From assembly GCF_024763615.1 (NCBI RefSeq), contig NC_077224.1:88546712-88610711 (forward strand): 64,000 bases of DNA. Direction: 5' to 3'. Source of the stretch: Phlebotomus papatasi. Its lineage: Eukaryota > Arthropoda > Insecta > Diptera > Psychodidae. Below, one piece after another: positions 22,601 to 33,527 of the stretch; position 1 is the first letter of the stretch, and every line of letters starts with the position of its first letter. Position numbers and translations under genes: made by a program. The notes under the pieces are model-generated. The model was not told the DNA's origin and made no database searches. It saw only the letters and a list, made by a program, of their open reading frames with translations.

Positions 22601-25600
22601 TTTGATTATCCGGACATGGCCAAAGAGGCTGTCCAGAAGGCTCTGGCTGATGCTAAAGTGGATTATTCGGCTATTAAGCAGGCTTTTGTGGGATTTGTCT
22701 ATGGGGATTCATGCAGTGGCCAGAGAGCTCTGTATGATATTGGCATGACTGGAATCCCAATTTACAATGTCAATAATAATTGTTCCACGGGATCCAGTGC
22801 ACTGTTTCTGGCTAAGCAACTTGTTGAATCTGGGGTGATTGATTGTGCTCTGGCATTGGGATTTGAGAAGATGGAAAGGGGATCCCTGAGTGCTAAATAT
22901 TTTGACAGAGCCAATCCCAGTGAGAAATTGGTTGAAGTGATGGGTGGTCTGCATGATATCACAGGATCTCCCATCACAGCTCAATTCTTTGGGAATGCTG
23001 GACTTGAGCATATGAAGAAATTTGGCACAAAACCTGAACATTTTGCCAAAATTGCCTACAAAAATCACAAACATTCCGTCAACAATCCCTACTCTCAGTT
23101 CCAAGATGAATACACCCTGGAGCAAATTATGAAATCCCCATCAGTCCATGGGTACCTCACGAAGCTCCAATGCTGTCCAACGAGCGATGGAGCTGCTGCC
23201 TGTGTCCTGGCCTCAGAGGAATTTGTCAAGCGTCATGGGCTAGAAGCTAATGCCATTGAGATTGTTGGCATGGAAATGGCCACAGATCTGCCCTCGACGC
23301 ACACAGAGAAGAGCATGATGAAAGTTGTTGGTTACGATATGACACGCTTTGCTGCCCAGAAACTCTTTGACAAATCAGGATTCAAGCCGACAGATGTGCA
23401 AGTTGTTGAGCTGCATGATTGCTTCTCAGCCAATGAGTTAATCACCTACGAAGCCCTTGGACTCTGTCCACCAGGAAAAGCTGGAGAATTGATTGACAGA
23501 GGAGATAATACCTACGGTGGAAAGTACGTAATCAATCCCAGTGGAGGATTGATCTCCAAAGGACATCCTCTGGGAGCTACAGGTTTAGCTCAATGCTCAG
23601 AATTGTGCTGGCAATTGCGAGGAGAAGCAGGAAAGCGTCAAGTTAAGGATGTCAGACTTGCATTGCAGCACAATCTGGGACTCGGAGGAGCTGTTGTGGT
23701 ATCCCTCTACAGGAAGGGTTTCCAAACAGGTCAGCAAGGCTCCTCCGGGAACACAGGATCCGGTGGGAGAATTAAGGGAAATCCCGATGGCTTCAAGGTG
23801 TCTCCGTACATGGAATTCCTGAGTCAGGCCATGGAGGAGGATGAGGAGAATCTGGTGGAGAAATTCCGTGGAGTTTATGGCTTTAAGGTGACTGGAGGAC
23901 CAAATGGTCAGGAAGGATATTGGATTATTGATGCAAAGCAGGGAAAAGGAACTGTGATCTACAATGGAAGTCGTAAGTGCTTTTATACTAATCCTTTCCT
24001 GATATATTACTGAATTTATTAAGCTCCTCCCAAAAATAGTTTTAAGTCCCGCCCATTCAGAAGATGTGATTAATTAACCCATTCAGTCAATGTACCAGAA
24101 ATACTTGAGATAGAATGTTCATATTTTGGGATTAGTTTCCTACAGGTTAATAGATGACTTTTTTTCGAAAAGAAATTTTTTTTTATCTATTATGGGGGCG
24201 CGGGGTGCCGCCCTCAAACACACGTCTTAACGGTCACTGAATTTAAATTCTGTTCATTAATTCATTACAAACTCTATTGATTTAGATAGAATAACTATCC
24301 AAGAAAACACATTGGCAACCAGAATTCAAATCAGGAAAAAAGATGAAGGTCAATTTTAACAAATTCGACGAGATGTCGCATTTTCCGTCCGCCATTTTGA
24401 GCAAAATTTTTGCATGACTTCACGTGAAGCGAGAAAAGAACAACAAAATGTATTCCCATCTCTGTCGGGCTATTTTTTCCAAGTAATTGAAGGACTAAAG
24501 TAACTAAAAATCCATTCCCGACAGAAACTCGAATATCAATTGCCCTGGAATAAATCATCTAAAATCACTCAATTTGCGTATGATGTATAATACCATGGTA
24601 AGGAATGGGTTAAGAGTTTTTGAATATTTTTATTTTGATTTTGAAAACTTTATGACGAGAACCTGAATTCATATTAGAAATCTTAATTGAAATGACCAAG
24701 TCGACGATGCCCCGCCCTCTCAAATGCCACGCCCACTACAAACTACAAGTATTCATTGCTTCTACCTCAAGGCTTCTGACTTTGATCTACTGCCATTTTT
24801 AGAAGAAGTTTTGATCAAGAAAAAACAATTCCTTGATACTACGATACGATCTCAGATAAGCTTTGCCGTTACTTAAAGCCTTTGGAGAATAATCCCCTCC
24901 CCTTTTTTTTTAAATTTGAAGTATAAAATGCATGAAAGAAAATAATTTCAAACGATTTCTATCAAATTTCAATCAATTTACCTTTATACCAATTTCAACT
25001 AATTTTCCGCTCATTTTTTTTCAAGAAAAGGTCTAATTTATTTTTTATAGTTCTCCTAGAATATTTTAAAGGCTTTCAAGCTAGCTCAAGATCATCAAAA
25101 TCGGTCTAAGATCGGGAAAATCTTTCAAAAATGCATCTGAAATTCTCTTTGAAGCAAGTTTTATACCAGTTTCAACCAATTTTCTGATCATTTTCTTCAA
25201 GAAAAGGTCCGATTTGTTTTTTCTAGGTCTCTTGGGATATTTTTAAAGCCCTCTAACGAGCTTAAGGTAATCAAAATCGGTTTAAAATTGAAAAAATCTT
25301 CCAAAAATACATCTGAAATTCTCTTTGAAGCAAGTTTTATCCCAGTTTCAACAAACTTTCTGATAATTTTCATCAAGAAAAGGTCCAATTTGTTTTTTTA
25401 TAGGTTTTTCGCATTGGTTTCTTTTTAATGTACTAACGATCACAGGGGGCGTGGTCTGTTTTCTTTATTATTTATTATGAGGATTAATTGATGTTTAATC
25501 ACGATTAATTTAATAATTTTTTTTTTTGTATTTTGATGGCGTTATTGAATGTCTCTGAAAAAAAAACCTTTGAAACTTTCTACATTGAACTTCTGAAGGG

Positions 25601-25883
25601 GGCGTGGCCTAATGTGTCTGTAGGCGGAGCTTTTTTTAAATAGGAAATTACGGAGTTGAAGAATAGTTTTTTGATTGTTTGATTTCTTGCAGAAAAATGC
25701 GATGTTACCATCATTATCAATGACAATGATGTCACTGATCTTCTTTCCGGAAACCTGAATCCGCAGAAGGCTTTTATGACGGGAAAACTGAAGATTCAGG
25801 GCAATATGGGCCTGGCCATGAAACTGGTGGAACTTCAGAAGATTGGTCTGCAGAAGTTGGGCCAGATGAAGTCAAAACTTTAA
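16662..25883 (+). CDS. SCPx: SCPx: peroxisomal 3-oxoacyl-CoA thiolase fused to sterol carrier protein 2
   Basis: Exons 16662-16706, 22574-23972 and 25693-25883 give 544 aa, the usual SCPx length. Exon 1 encodes only MGATKVYVIGCGMTK. The thiolase domain (about 1-400) shows the nucleophile loop NVNNNCSTGSSALF (Cys near residue 85), the ELHDCFSANE segment and GGLISKGHPLGATG with its catalytic His. A Gly/Ser-rich linker follows, then an SCP2 domain (about 430-544) with LSGNLNPQKAFMTGKLKI and GNMGLAMKL. The protein ends SKL, a canonical type 1 peroxisomal targeting signal. The enzyme cleaves branched-chain 3-oxoacyl-CoA in peroxisomal beta-oxidation; the SCP2 part binds sterols and acyl-CoAs. In insects SCPx is tied to midgut cholesterol uptake. 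The phase-1 junction (AGT C | AA AAA) restores the family reading SQKCDVTI. No internal breaks were seen. Confidence 0.97.
18690..18930 (+). repeat. Second copy of the CCTCTGGAGGAAAATC dispersed repeat
   Basis: It matches 3140-3370 in the same orientation, through a GTCCGGTG start and the conserved TTTTCCTCTGGAGGAAAATC, with many substitutions between. The ends cannot be set precisely. Confidence 0.55.
19936..20479. mobile_element. Foldback element with arms of about 220 bp
   Basis: The left arm, from GAGAGTATAGGTGCATTTTC, pairs with a right arm ending GAAAATGCACCTACTCTCG. Pairing continues through GATAAATCGCTGTTTT and AAGTGATCTTGATGAGATTT to ACTTTTTATTTATTCATA. The unpaired centre is about 85 bp. 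The arms are roughly 85-90 percent identical by eye. No coding capacity was seen. Confidence 0.75.
20520..20960 (-). repeat. Dispersed repeat shared with the UGT intron (27990-28390)
   Basis: Read in opposite orientation, this segment and 27990-28390 share AGAGATAGCGACTTGGGACC-like sequence, ACTTATGGGG, GGTCTTGGAATTTC and a repeated AACCGATTGGAATCG-like motif. A short further relative sits at 61225-61290. The element class is not recognised. Confidence 0.55.
21689..22114. mobile_element. TA-flanked element, GGGTAAGTGTGCCAAATTTC family, copy 1
   Basis: TIR GGGTAAGTGTGCCAAATTTC (from 21689) faces GGCATTTGGCACACTTACTC (to 22114), with TA on both sides. The body includes TTCTCATAGTTCCTTGCCCT and CTCTAGAGTATGTAAAAACT. 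A second copy lies inverted at 57443-57872. At about 426 bp without a long frame it is non-autonomous; the TA duplication suggests a Tc1/mariner-type source. Confidence 0.8.
23973..25692 (+). other. Intron 2 of SCPx
   Basis: This is a 1.7 kb intron between the thiolase/linker exon and the last SCP2 exon. It holds an approximately 175 bp tandem repeat (25022-25420) and several separated GGGGGCG-type boxes (24194, 25444, 25597). No exon was seen. Confidence 0.7.
25022..25420 (+). repeat. Tandem repeat, about 175 bp unit, just over two copies
   Basis: The marker TCAAGAAAAGGTC appears near 25022, 25197 and 25372. Between these, ATCTGAAATTCTCTTTGAAG and AATCAAAATCGGT recur at the same offsets. 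Confidence 0.75.
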
Positions 25884-25921
25884 TCTGGGAATTTGTTGAT
25901 TTTATCTACTAAAATTTCTTT

Positions 25922-25927
25922 TTTATT
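25922..25927 (-). terminator. Poly(A) signal of the UGT gene
   Basis: TTTATT on the + strand reads AATAAA on the - strand, about 115 nt after the UGT stop at 26042. It lies only 39 nt past the SCPx stop on the other strand, so the two 3' UTRs overlap. Confidence 0.5.
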
Positions 25928-26017
25928 TCGGTATGAATGGTAAGTAATTTTTATCTACTCAAGCGCAGGGATAGGATGATTCACAAAATGCATCGAGGTT
26001 ATTATTTTTTTGTACAA

Positions 26018-26023
26018 AATAAA
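26018..26023 (+). terminator. Poly(A) signal of SCPx
   Basis: AATAAA lies 135 nt after the SCPx TAA at 25881-25883 and just before the UGT stop codon on the opposite strand (26042-26044). Confidence 0.6.
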
Positions 26024-26041
26024 CTTGCAATTTGTGGTGGT

Positions 26042-29000
26042 TCAGTTTTGTTTGATTTTCTGGGTGGGGACTTGGGTTTTGCTGGTGAATCCGAAGAGGA
26101 GACGTCGGATGAACCAAATCCAACCACTGAGGAAGATCAGGAGGCCCAGAAGGAGGGTGGCGATTACGTCTAGGGAGTGATAGATGTACCAGGGAAGATC
26201 GATACTGTGAGATCTGGCTAGAGGAGCTCCTCCTGTCTTTATCACATGTTCAGCCCACCAGACAGCCGTCTCCAGGGGGTTCCTGGGGCGATTTCTGTAG
26301 GAGTATGAGACTCTCTTGGCATTGGCTAGGTAACTGTGGAGAAAAGATTGAAGGTGTTCAAGATAATCTGCTTTGAAGTTTCCTTCGAATACTGTATCTG
26401 ACGCAGTTGTATATTCTCTTCAGTTTCTTCCGGTGTTCGTCAGAGGATTGCCTTCTTCTCAAATCAAAGACTAAAAGTTTTTCACCAAAGCTTTCAACCC
26501 TATGGACTCTGATAAGATTCCGTTCACAGAGGAATAAAAGGAGAAAAAGACTGAGGACCACAGTTGGAACAAAACCATCTGAAGAGGAAGCAGCAAACAA
26601 AGAATAAAATTATATTAAGAAAAAGTAATAGCAAAAATTCCCATATATTATTACCGGAAATCAATACCTCTTACCGTTTGGCAGCTAAGATGGTGAAAAT
26701 TTGAAAAAGAATCGATTGTGAAAACTCTCTCTTGGAGTTCGAGGAGTTAAGAGACGTATAGCTCAATCATAAAACGGATAAAATTGTGCTGAAAATCCGT
26801 ACGGTTTCCAATAATAAAATGATTAAGATTATGCTGAAGACACACACAGCTTTTAATAATAAAATGGTTAAGATTATATTGAAAACGCACGCAGCCTAAT
26901 AATAATAGAATGGCTAAAATTGTGCAGAAAACACGTACAAGTAATCATAAAACTGTTAAGATCGAGCTGAAAACACAAACAGCTGAACCAGAAAACGCTG
27001 CAGGTTGTAAGAAGAAACCTCGCCATTTATTATTGAGCTGTGCGTGTTTTAAACGCAATCTTAAGCATTTAGTCTTTTATTCGGGATTACTTTGACTGTT
27101 AGACTGTTCAATAATCCTCATTTTTATACTTTTTTTTTTGATCGTTTAATACGTGCAAACTATAAACATCCAAAAATTTCATGAAGCTTGGTCGTTTTTG
27201 TGTCTTCCAAAACCATCGCGAAAAGCTATTCACTTTTAGCCCCCAAAATTAGGGTACCACCTTAAGCAAAAAAAAAGGTACAACATTTAGACTACATTTA
27301 CGAAATTTTCATTACTAATAAAAATCCAGGCGTTGAGGCCTAGTTTTCAAAGTCTTTTTTGAAAAGTAACATTTACTTTACGGTCGAATATATTCATCTG
27401 AAGTACAAAAAAACAAATATTTCCTGTTGGCAGTTGAACTTTTACATGAAAGAATTTTTTTTGTTCCCCTGATCACAATTTATTTTACAAGACAAAATTT
27501 GATATTATACGCGGAAAATAGTAATTTTTGTTCACTCCCAGAATTTTGAATTTTGGTTTCCCAAAAACCTTTCGTTAAAGCACGAATTTAATTCATTACC
27601 TAATAGGAAATATTTTTTTATTTTTTAATGTCAGCTGAATTATGAGAAATTTTGCCCAACATACAGTTAGTTTTTTTTTGTTCAAAGGAAAACTTACTTT
27701 ACGTGTATAATGGAAATTTCAAAAATATAGTTTAAATTTTGTACTTTTACATAAAAAACTTGAACTAAATTAAGTTTTATTATCCTGCATAATTAATATG
27801 CATAGTTAGTCCTGTTACATCAAGTAATGTAACTTTTAAAACTAAAAATTAAAAAAAAGTAAAATTCTTAGCGCGGACTTGGCTTTATTTTTTAGAATTA
27901 ATTTTCTTGATTATTGTCTGATTTATCTCGGCATAAAGGTTCCCAAAATGGCTTAAGAGTAAAACAATGAATTTTCGGATAAAAACTATCGGTTATAAAT
28001 CGGTTTTTTACCGGTGCATAACCGATTGGAATCGATTCAGTTTTGTCGGAAATTCCAAGACCTTTTCAACGAGCCCAAACATGACACTATTCGGTTTATA
28101 AATGCGCTCTCTAGAGCCTTTTTAGTATTTGACCTTGAAAACCCGGTTTTAGAAATAGTTCAACGGTATTTTCGTGCATAGGCGAATGTCCGGCCAGGTA
28201 ATATCTAGAACATATACAAAAATTAACAAAATCGCTCGAAGCGTTTTCGAGTAATCTCAAAAACATGTTTTTGGAGGGGTAGGGGAGCGGTGGGGGGAAA
28301 ATTATGGGCATGTTATCGATCCTTGGGTCGACTTATGGGGGGGGGGGTCCTTCTTAGGTCCCAAGTCGCTATCTCTAACCATTTGCCCTATTAAATATGA
28401 TTTGTTGGTGCTCAAGCGCCCTATGTACGTGTTACCACCCTTTCCCCTATAATTTTTTTTAATTTTCATGCCCAAAAATGAATTCAGAGACCCCAAATTA
28501 CCTATATATGACCTTCTTGCCTCAGAGTTAGGGTTTTGGCCCCATTTTGTATGGAGCGGCCCCACTGTGCACTGAGGAAGACCCATACCGAGGGTTAAAA
28601 GCTTTGGAGAAAAACTTTTAGTCTTTGATTTGAGAAGAAGGCAATCCTCTGACGAACACCGGAAGAAATTTGAAGTTTCCTTGGTGAATTTACCTGGGAT
28701 CTAAGGTTGTTTGGAGAGCTCTGTGGACGGTTTCTTTGGAGATTTCTTCGTAAGGGAGCACAACTCCCATTCCTCGGTGTTTCAGGGAAGCTGCATTGAA
28801 GAACTGATCCCCATACATTGGAGTAGCAATCACTGGGACTCCGCAATATGCTGCCTCTGAAGATCCCAAGAGTCCTCCATGAGCCATAAAGACCCGAACC
28901 TTGGGATGACAGAGAACATCTCGCTGTGGCATCCATTTCCGGATGAATACATTGTCAGGTTTATTGGGAATGGTGTCATTCTCCCACTTCCAGAGAACCT

Positions 29001-30108
29001 TCTGTGGCTGCATGGCCAGAGCCTGCAGAATTCCGTCTCTCTTGGCAGCTGGGAGAGTGTCAGCTTTGATCATCGATCCCCAACTGATATAAATGACCCC
29101 ATTGTCTGCACTGTCCAGGAAGTTTTTCAGTTCGGCATCTAGCTTGGAGTCGAGAGTGTTTTTGTGGGAACTGAACAGATAAACTCCTCCAATTTCCACC
29201 ACGGATGGCGGTAGGGGTTTAGTTCCGCTCAGGGAATGGTGAGTGTTCACCATGATGAGACTGGTACGTTTGGCTAGTTCTCCAACGTCCGGAATCCCAG
29301 GTCCGAGGTATTCTTCTATAAGGGAATTCGCGGCGCGATTGTTGAAGAAGCGATAGGCAAGTTTGAAGGATTGCAGAGTGATCCAATTGCCCAGACGCTC
29401 AGCGAAGGACATATCCTCGCTGTAGCCCATAAATAGGGCCGGGATGTAGGAGGGAAAATTGGGCATTCCGACACGATCGAGATGCCAGGGCATCAGTGTA
29501 CAGCTGCTGAGGCCGATAAAGGGAACATTTAGCTTATGAGCAATTGCCAGCATGCAATCTGTATTGAAGAATTCCGTGATAACCAGGTCAAAAGTCTCCC
29601 CAGATGCCAGAATATTCTTCAGGGCAGTAGAATTGAGGGTTTTCTGGCAACTCCCAACTCCCCATTCGTACAGCATGAAGAATTCGAGAAAGTGATTGTA
29701 CGGTCGACGATTTTCGAAGAGCTGGGAAGAAGAAAGAGGAGAAAAAGTTCATTAACCGGCCAATGCACCCATTATTGGAGAAAAATTGCGCAATGGCAAT
29801 CATTCATCTTCGAGAATGAAGAAATAGTGGCTCAAAGTATGCCAGAGATAGTTTACCGCCAAATCCATTGCATTCATCAGGCTTTTGTGCTCATCGATGA
29901 CCAGGACACGGAGTCCGGTAATGTTGCTGCGCTCAGGGAAGTGACTGAGTACTGTGACCTCGTGACCTGCTTCTGCGAGGGCTTTCATGATGGGCTGGAA
30001 TATTTGATAGTGACTCTCACCAGCGTGAGGGAACAGTCCTAATATCCGGAAGCTATGAGATAGATGGAGGGACATCACAACAGCAAGCACAGCCAGAAAT
30101 CGAGACAT
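26042..30108 (-). CDS. UDP-glycosyltransferase (UGT), ER membrane, three exons
   Basis: Exons on the - strand: 30108-29857, 29721-28694 and 26333-26042, giving 523 aa, normal for insect UGTs. The signal peptide (MSRFLAVLAVVMSLHLSHS) is followed by the acceptor-binding start LFPHAGESHYQIFQPI, with the expected catalytic His near residue 33. The UDP-sugar signature (about 358-401) reads FMAHGGLLGSSEAAYCGV then PMYGDQ; an Ala replaces the more usual Thr/Ser before His. A C-terminal membrane helix (IATLLLGLLIFLSGWIWFI) and a short tail ending KIKQN, a KxKxx-type ER retrieval signal, complete the fold. UGTs conjugate sugars to small lipophilic compounds in the ER lumen. The start was chosen at 30108 because the signal peptide begins there; an in-frame ATG at 30168 would add 20 residues. 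It converges with SCPx. Which insect UGT family it belongs to needs a phylogeny. Confidence 0.94.
26755..27065 (+). repeat. Minisatellite, same family as 11806-12090
   Basis: Four to five diverged units of about 55 bp have the form AATAATAAAATGGTTAAGAT plus GCTGAAAACACACACAGCT. The last piece (about 27034-27062) is inverted and reads TATTGAGCTGTGCGTGTTTT. This is the unit seen in RSBN1 intron 5. Confidence 0.75.
27990..28390 (+). repeat. Dispersed repeat, inverted relative of 20520-20960
   Basis: It contains ACCGATTGGAATCGATTCAG, AATTCCAAGACCTTTT and a tail CCCAAGTCGCTATCTCTAAC. The same landmarks appear in reverse order on the other strand at 20520-20960. Confidence 0.55.
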
Positions 30109-30820
30109 TCTGTTCAGGGAATTAAAAATAAATAAATTAATTAACAAGGGAAGGCTATCAAGCTTCACGCAACTCTGCCTTCGAACACTTTACATTTTTC
30201 TTGCTAAAATTAAGTCAGTTTCATTAAAGGAATATGGGAAAAATATGGAGTGTACGAAGCCAGATTGTGTGCGAAACTTGAAAGACTTCATCTAGATTAA
30301 TTTCCGAGAATAAAAAAATGATGAATTCAGAGTTATTTTTCTTATTCGGTGTTCTTTTTTATCTGATATTTTTTACAATCTCAACTTTAGTGGTTTTTTT
30401 TTATTTGTTTCTAAACAAAAATAGCAACAATCTTAGAAGTGTGGTTCATTTAACGGCGCAATAAAAGAAACTTGAACGTACAAATGAAACGTACTTCGAA
30501 CGTACTTCGAAATGATTCAATTTAAGGATTTTGCAATGTAGAGGCTGATGCGACAGTCTAACTCATGCTTAACTTTCATTAATTTCTTTAGGATAATCAA
30601 TTTCTACGAATTATAGTAAGGTGGGTTAACTGGATCGTTTTCTATAGAGTGCTACTTAAACGCTTATTTTTGGACTGATGAATTTTTTTTTACTTCTTCT
30701 AAATCCATAGAATAGGTTAATCTAATCTAATCCAAATAGGTTACATTGTTAAAAAATATCACCTACTAATTTATTGAACAAGAATGCTTAAATCTCTAAA
30801 ATAAATATTATATATAGTCA

Positions 30821-31594
30821 TTCGAGGAGAGTTGGAACAGTGGGAGAGATGGACCACTGCGCCTCCTGCCTACACCCTACGCACGATCTCTACCTCATTT
30901 GGTCTATTTGTGCCCTTCAACATTCTAATGAAAACCCCCAAGTTACAGCTTTTTACTTTTAAAATTGTACGAGAAAATTGAAATTGAATTTTTTGGATGT
31001 GTGAAAAATGGCCAAAAAATTTTTATTTCGCCATAAGAATACGTGTATTTGGGGGTTGAGGAGAGATGGAACTTAATAGTTTTGGCAACACTTCCGGTGT
31101 GAATTTTGGTCAATGTTCTTCAAAATTTTTTCAAGTAAATCTTAGAAATTATTTTCCCTAAATTTCTGGTAAGACTGACTTGATACACTCAGCGAAATTG
31201 CAATCGAAGTATATGAGCCATATACTTATTCCACAAAATAAATCATTTATACTGAAAAAATAAAATAAACTCCAATAAATTCAATGAAATAGTGTTCATG
31301 TCTAAAATCACTTCCCTCTTATTCTAAATTAATAAAATAAACCATAAATATTTTGCTAAAATTAGGGGTGTTCCATCTCACCCGCACATTTTTTGAGTGC
31401 CTCAAAATGCAACTTTTTTTTAAATCTAATTTTTCGAAATGACTATTTTCATATAGGCTTTTCTAATATTGATATCTTAAATTTAGAGTCTTCAAATGAT
31501 AAACCAGTGAGATTTGTCTTTGCCTCGCATTCAAAACGTATCCTCAATATTGAATATAAAAAAGGTGTTCCATCTCTCCTCGAATGACTATATA
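30821..31594. mobile_element. Inverted-terminal-repeat element (TATATAGTCATTCGAGGAGA)
   Basis: The left end TATATAGTCATTCGAGGAGA (30821) matches the complement of the right end TCTCCTCGAATGACTATATA (to 31594). A GGAACA or TGTTCCATCT block lies just inside each end, and an internal GGGGTTGAGGAGAGATGGAA near 31050. Length is about 774 bp with no coding frame of note. Confidence 0.7.
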
Positions 31595-31757
31595 TCATTT
31601 GTTATAAATTTATATGATTTATTTAAAGACCGCACGTGATTAACTTAATTTCTGACCTGAAGAAGTTCAAAGTGAATTGATTTCTGGACATTTATTTTAT
31701 TAATAAAATTTTTTGCACAGTTATTACTTTAGATGGTACGATGGTACAAATCCTTAT

Positions 31758-31984
31758 GCTCTAGACACACTTTCGACTTAAGCGAGAGACGGCTTAATGT
31801 AATTATAACCAAAATAATAAAAAGATTACATTTCCATCAGTTTGTGACTAATTAGTTACTTGGCTTAAGCCAAGAAATGGTTTAGTTAGTAGGAAACTAA
31901 TGGGAATCTAGTTAAATCACTATTTTGATTATAATTACGTTAAGCCGTTTTTTGGTTTAAGTCGTAAGTCTGTCTAGCTCTAGG
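31758..31984. mobile_element. Small foldback MITE (CTAGACACACTTTCGACTTA)
   Basis: Arms at 31758-31820 and about 31917-31984 pair through CGGCTTAATGTAATTATAA and GACTTAAG. Shorter AGTTAAGCC-containing pieces that may be relatives lie near 19890 and 35590. Confidence 0.65.
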
Positions 31985-32194
31985 GAATTACTCCTTCATG
32001 TAGTTGATTTTCATTTCATGTTAAACTTCCACAAATTAGATTAAACCTTTATTCTGAAAATATCATTACTTTAACTCAAAAGAGTGCCTTAATCATATTT
32101 TTAATTAATTATTGCTTTTTAAGGGGTTACGTGGGTCAAAATAGATTAAAAAAAACAGCATATCGTATCGTATTTATTTTTCTCTATTTTTTAT

Positions 32195-32197
<3 letters not shown>

Positions 32198-32242
<45 letters not shown>
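32198..32242. repeat. TA dinucleotide microsatellite
   Basis: This is an almost pure (TA)n run of about 45 bp inside the TTAA-flanked element. A shorter TATATA tract follows near 32347-32372. Confidence 0.9.
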
Positions 32243-32246
<4 letters not shown>

Positions 32247-32906
32247 CACAATATATTTATAGGTAAACTGGGCAGGAAGAAGAGGGTATTAAATATCACA
32301 GAATCCTATCACAGAGAGTTTATTGTTTACCACAGGTAATTCTCCACATATATATATATTATATATAAATATATCTCTATTATATTTCCCTCTATTTTTT
32401 TTTAGAATAATAAAAAAATTAATTCCTGCTCTTAGACATATAAAAGGACATTTAAACTATATTTTCTGAAATTTTCATTTAAAAATTTTAAAAATTCAGC
32501 CTCTGGGATTTGATTTTCGGAGACCTTTTTGAAAGAATATACTTTTCTGTGGAAAATGTTTCTCGGAATTGGTTCATCTGAAATCAAGAAACCAAATACT
32601 TCCTGTTAGCTGATGAGTTAAATTAGTCCTTGAACAAAGGATTTAAAAAAAATAAATAAAATGTGAATCTTTGGGAGGATTTCATACAAAAAAATACAAT
32701 TTTTGACGTGTCGTGCACCACGTGTCGTCTTGTAGAATAACTTGTGATCAAGTAAACATAAAATCCTTCGTTCAAGGACTAGTTCAACTTATTGGCTAAC
32801 AGGAAATATTTATTTTTTGGATTTCACATGAACCAATTCCGAGAAAGCTGTCCACCGAAAAATATGTTTTTCTCAAAGAAAAAAAAATTCCAAAAATCAG
32901 GCACTA

Positions 32907-33124
32907 GGGGAAAGTGACCTGCCTTTGAATGCGACAGCCTTTGAATCTTTCAATTTTTCTCTTATTTTACAAAATAAAAACACTATTCTCTAAATCTAAA
33001 CTATAGGCAATACAACTAACTATTTTCTATTAACTTCGATTAACGAAATAGAATTTTGCTTTGGGAAATAAGAGAAAAAAATAAATGTACAGAGGCTGCC
33101 GTATTCAGGCAGACCACTTTCCCC
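32907..33124. mobile_element. Nested MITE (GGGGAAAGTG ends, TA duplication)
   Basis: The ends GGGGAAAGTGACCTGCCTTT and AGGCAGACCACTTTCCCC are flanked by TA (32905-32906, 33125-33126). It sits inside an arm of the TTAA element and so is younger. A partial relative (GGCTGCCGCATTCAAAGGCA...CCACTTTCC) lies at about 7215-7340. Confidence 0.75.
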
Positions 33125-33527
33125 TAATAGCTAAATTTTTAAATTTTTAAAATGAAAATTTTCAGAAAATATTGTTTAAATATGGTACTTTTATATGCCT
33201 CTAGGAATTTGAATATAAATTTTCTTTTATTATGCTGAAATTTTAGTCTTATTGACCCACGTAACCCCTTAAGTAGTTTATTGGTATTATTTTATTGCTC
33301 AAACTCAAAGAGACAGGAATATTGCAATCCACTTCTTCATTCACCCAGCTTTCAAGGTTAGAGGTCAAACAGAAGGAGGTATATACTTTTGGTTTCCGAT
33401 GACCCCCTTGATTAAATCTTAAAATAGTGATGGGTTTTCTCCGCTTTTGGGATTTTGAGAGGGAAAATTGCATGACACGAAGGTCGGAAGTTTTATTTTT
33501 AATCCTTCTAAGTATAAATCATTATAT

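Larger units (their letters stand above)
26424..28668. mobile_element. Inverted-repeat element with about 80 bp ends in the UGT intron
   Basis: The left end (26424-26505), starting TTTCTTCCGGTGTTCGTCAG, pairs almost perfectly with the right end (28588-28668), ending CTGACGAACACCGGAAGAAA. Pairing runs through GGATTGCCTTCTTCTC and CAAAGCTTT. The 2.2 kb interior is a mosaic of other repeats with no transposase frame. The 14 bp direct repeat just outside could be part of the target, but on the left it is 38 bp away from the inverted repeat. Confidence 0.7.
26334..28693 (-). other. Intron 2 of the UGT gene
   Basis: The 2.36 kb intron separates the signature exon from the transmembrane exon (donor GTAAAT, acceptor CTCCACAG, phase 2). 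Most of it is one inverted-repeat element (26424-28668). Inside that are a 55 bp minisatellite, the 27.99-28.39 kb dispersed repeat and an 11-G run at 28337-28347. A 14 bp direct repeat TTTGAAGTTTCCTT (26372-26385, 28669-28682) brackets most of the element. Confidence 0.75.
32123..33268. mobile_element. TTAA-flanked non-autonomous element (piggyBac-type target)
   Basis: TIR GGGGTTACGTGGGTCAA (from 32123) faces TTGACCCACGTAACCCC (to 33268), with TTAA immediately outside both ends (32119-32122, 33269-33272). Inner arms pair again: ACTATATTTTCTGAAATTTT near 32457 with a complement near 33158, and CCTGTTAGCTGATGAGTTAA near 32603 with a complement near 32790. It contains a TA microsatellite, a fragment shared with 37.7 kb, and a nested MITE (32907-33124). 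A diverged relative of the inner part lies at 27300-27780. The TTAA duplication is typical of piggyBac superfamily insertions; the class is inferred from that alone. Confidence 0.7.

Noticed and set aside
22709..23125. 138-codon antisense frame in SCPx
   Set aside because: Shadow of a strongly conserved thiolase exon on the + strand.
28302..28586. 94-codon - strand frame in the UGT intron
   Set aside because: It lies inside the inverted-repeat element and includes the poly-G run. No domain was seen.
29536..30042. 168-codon + strand frame
   Set aside because: Antisense of UGT exons 1 and 2 and runs across their intron.
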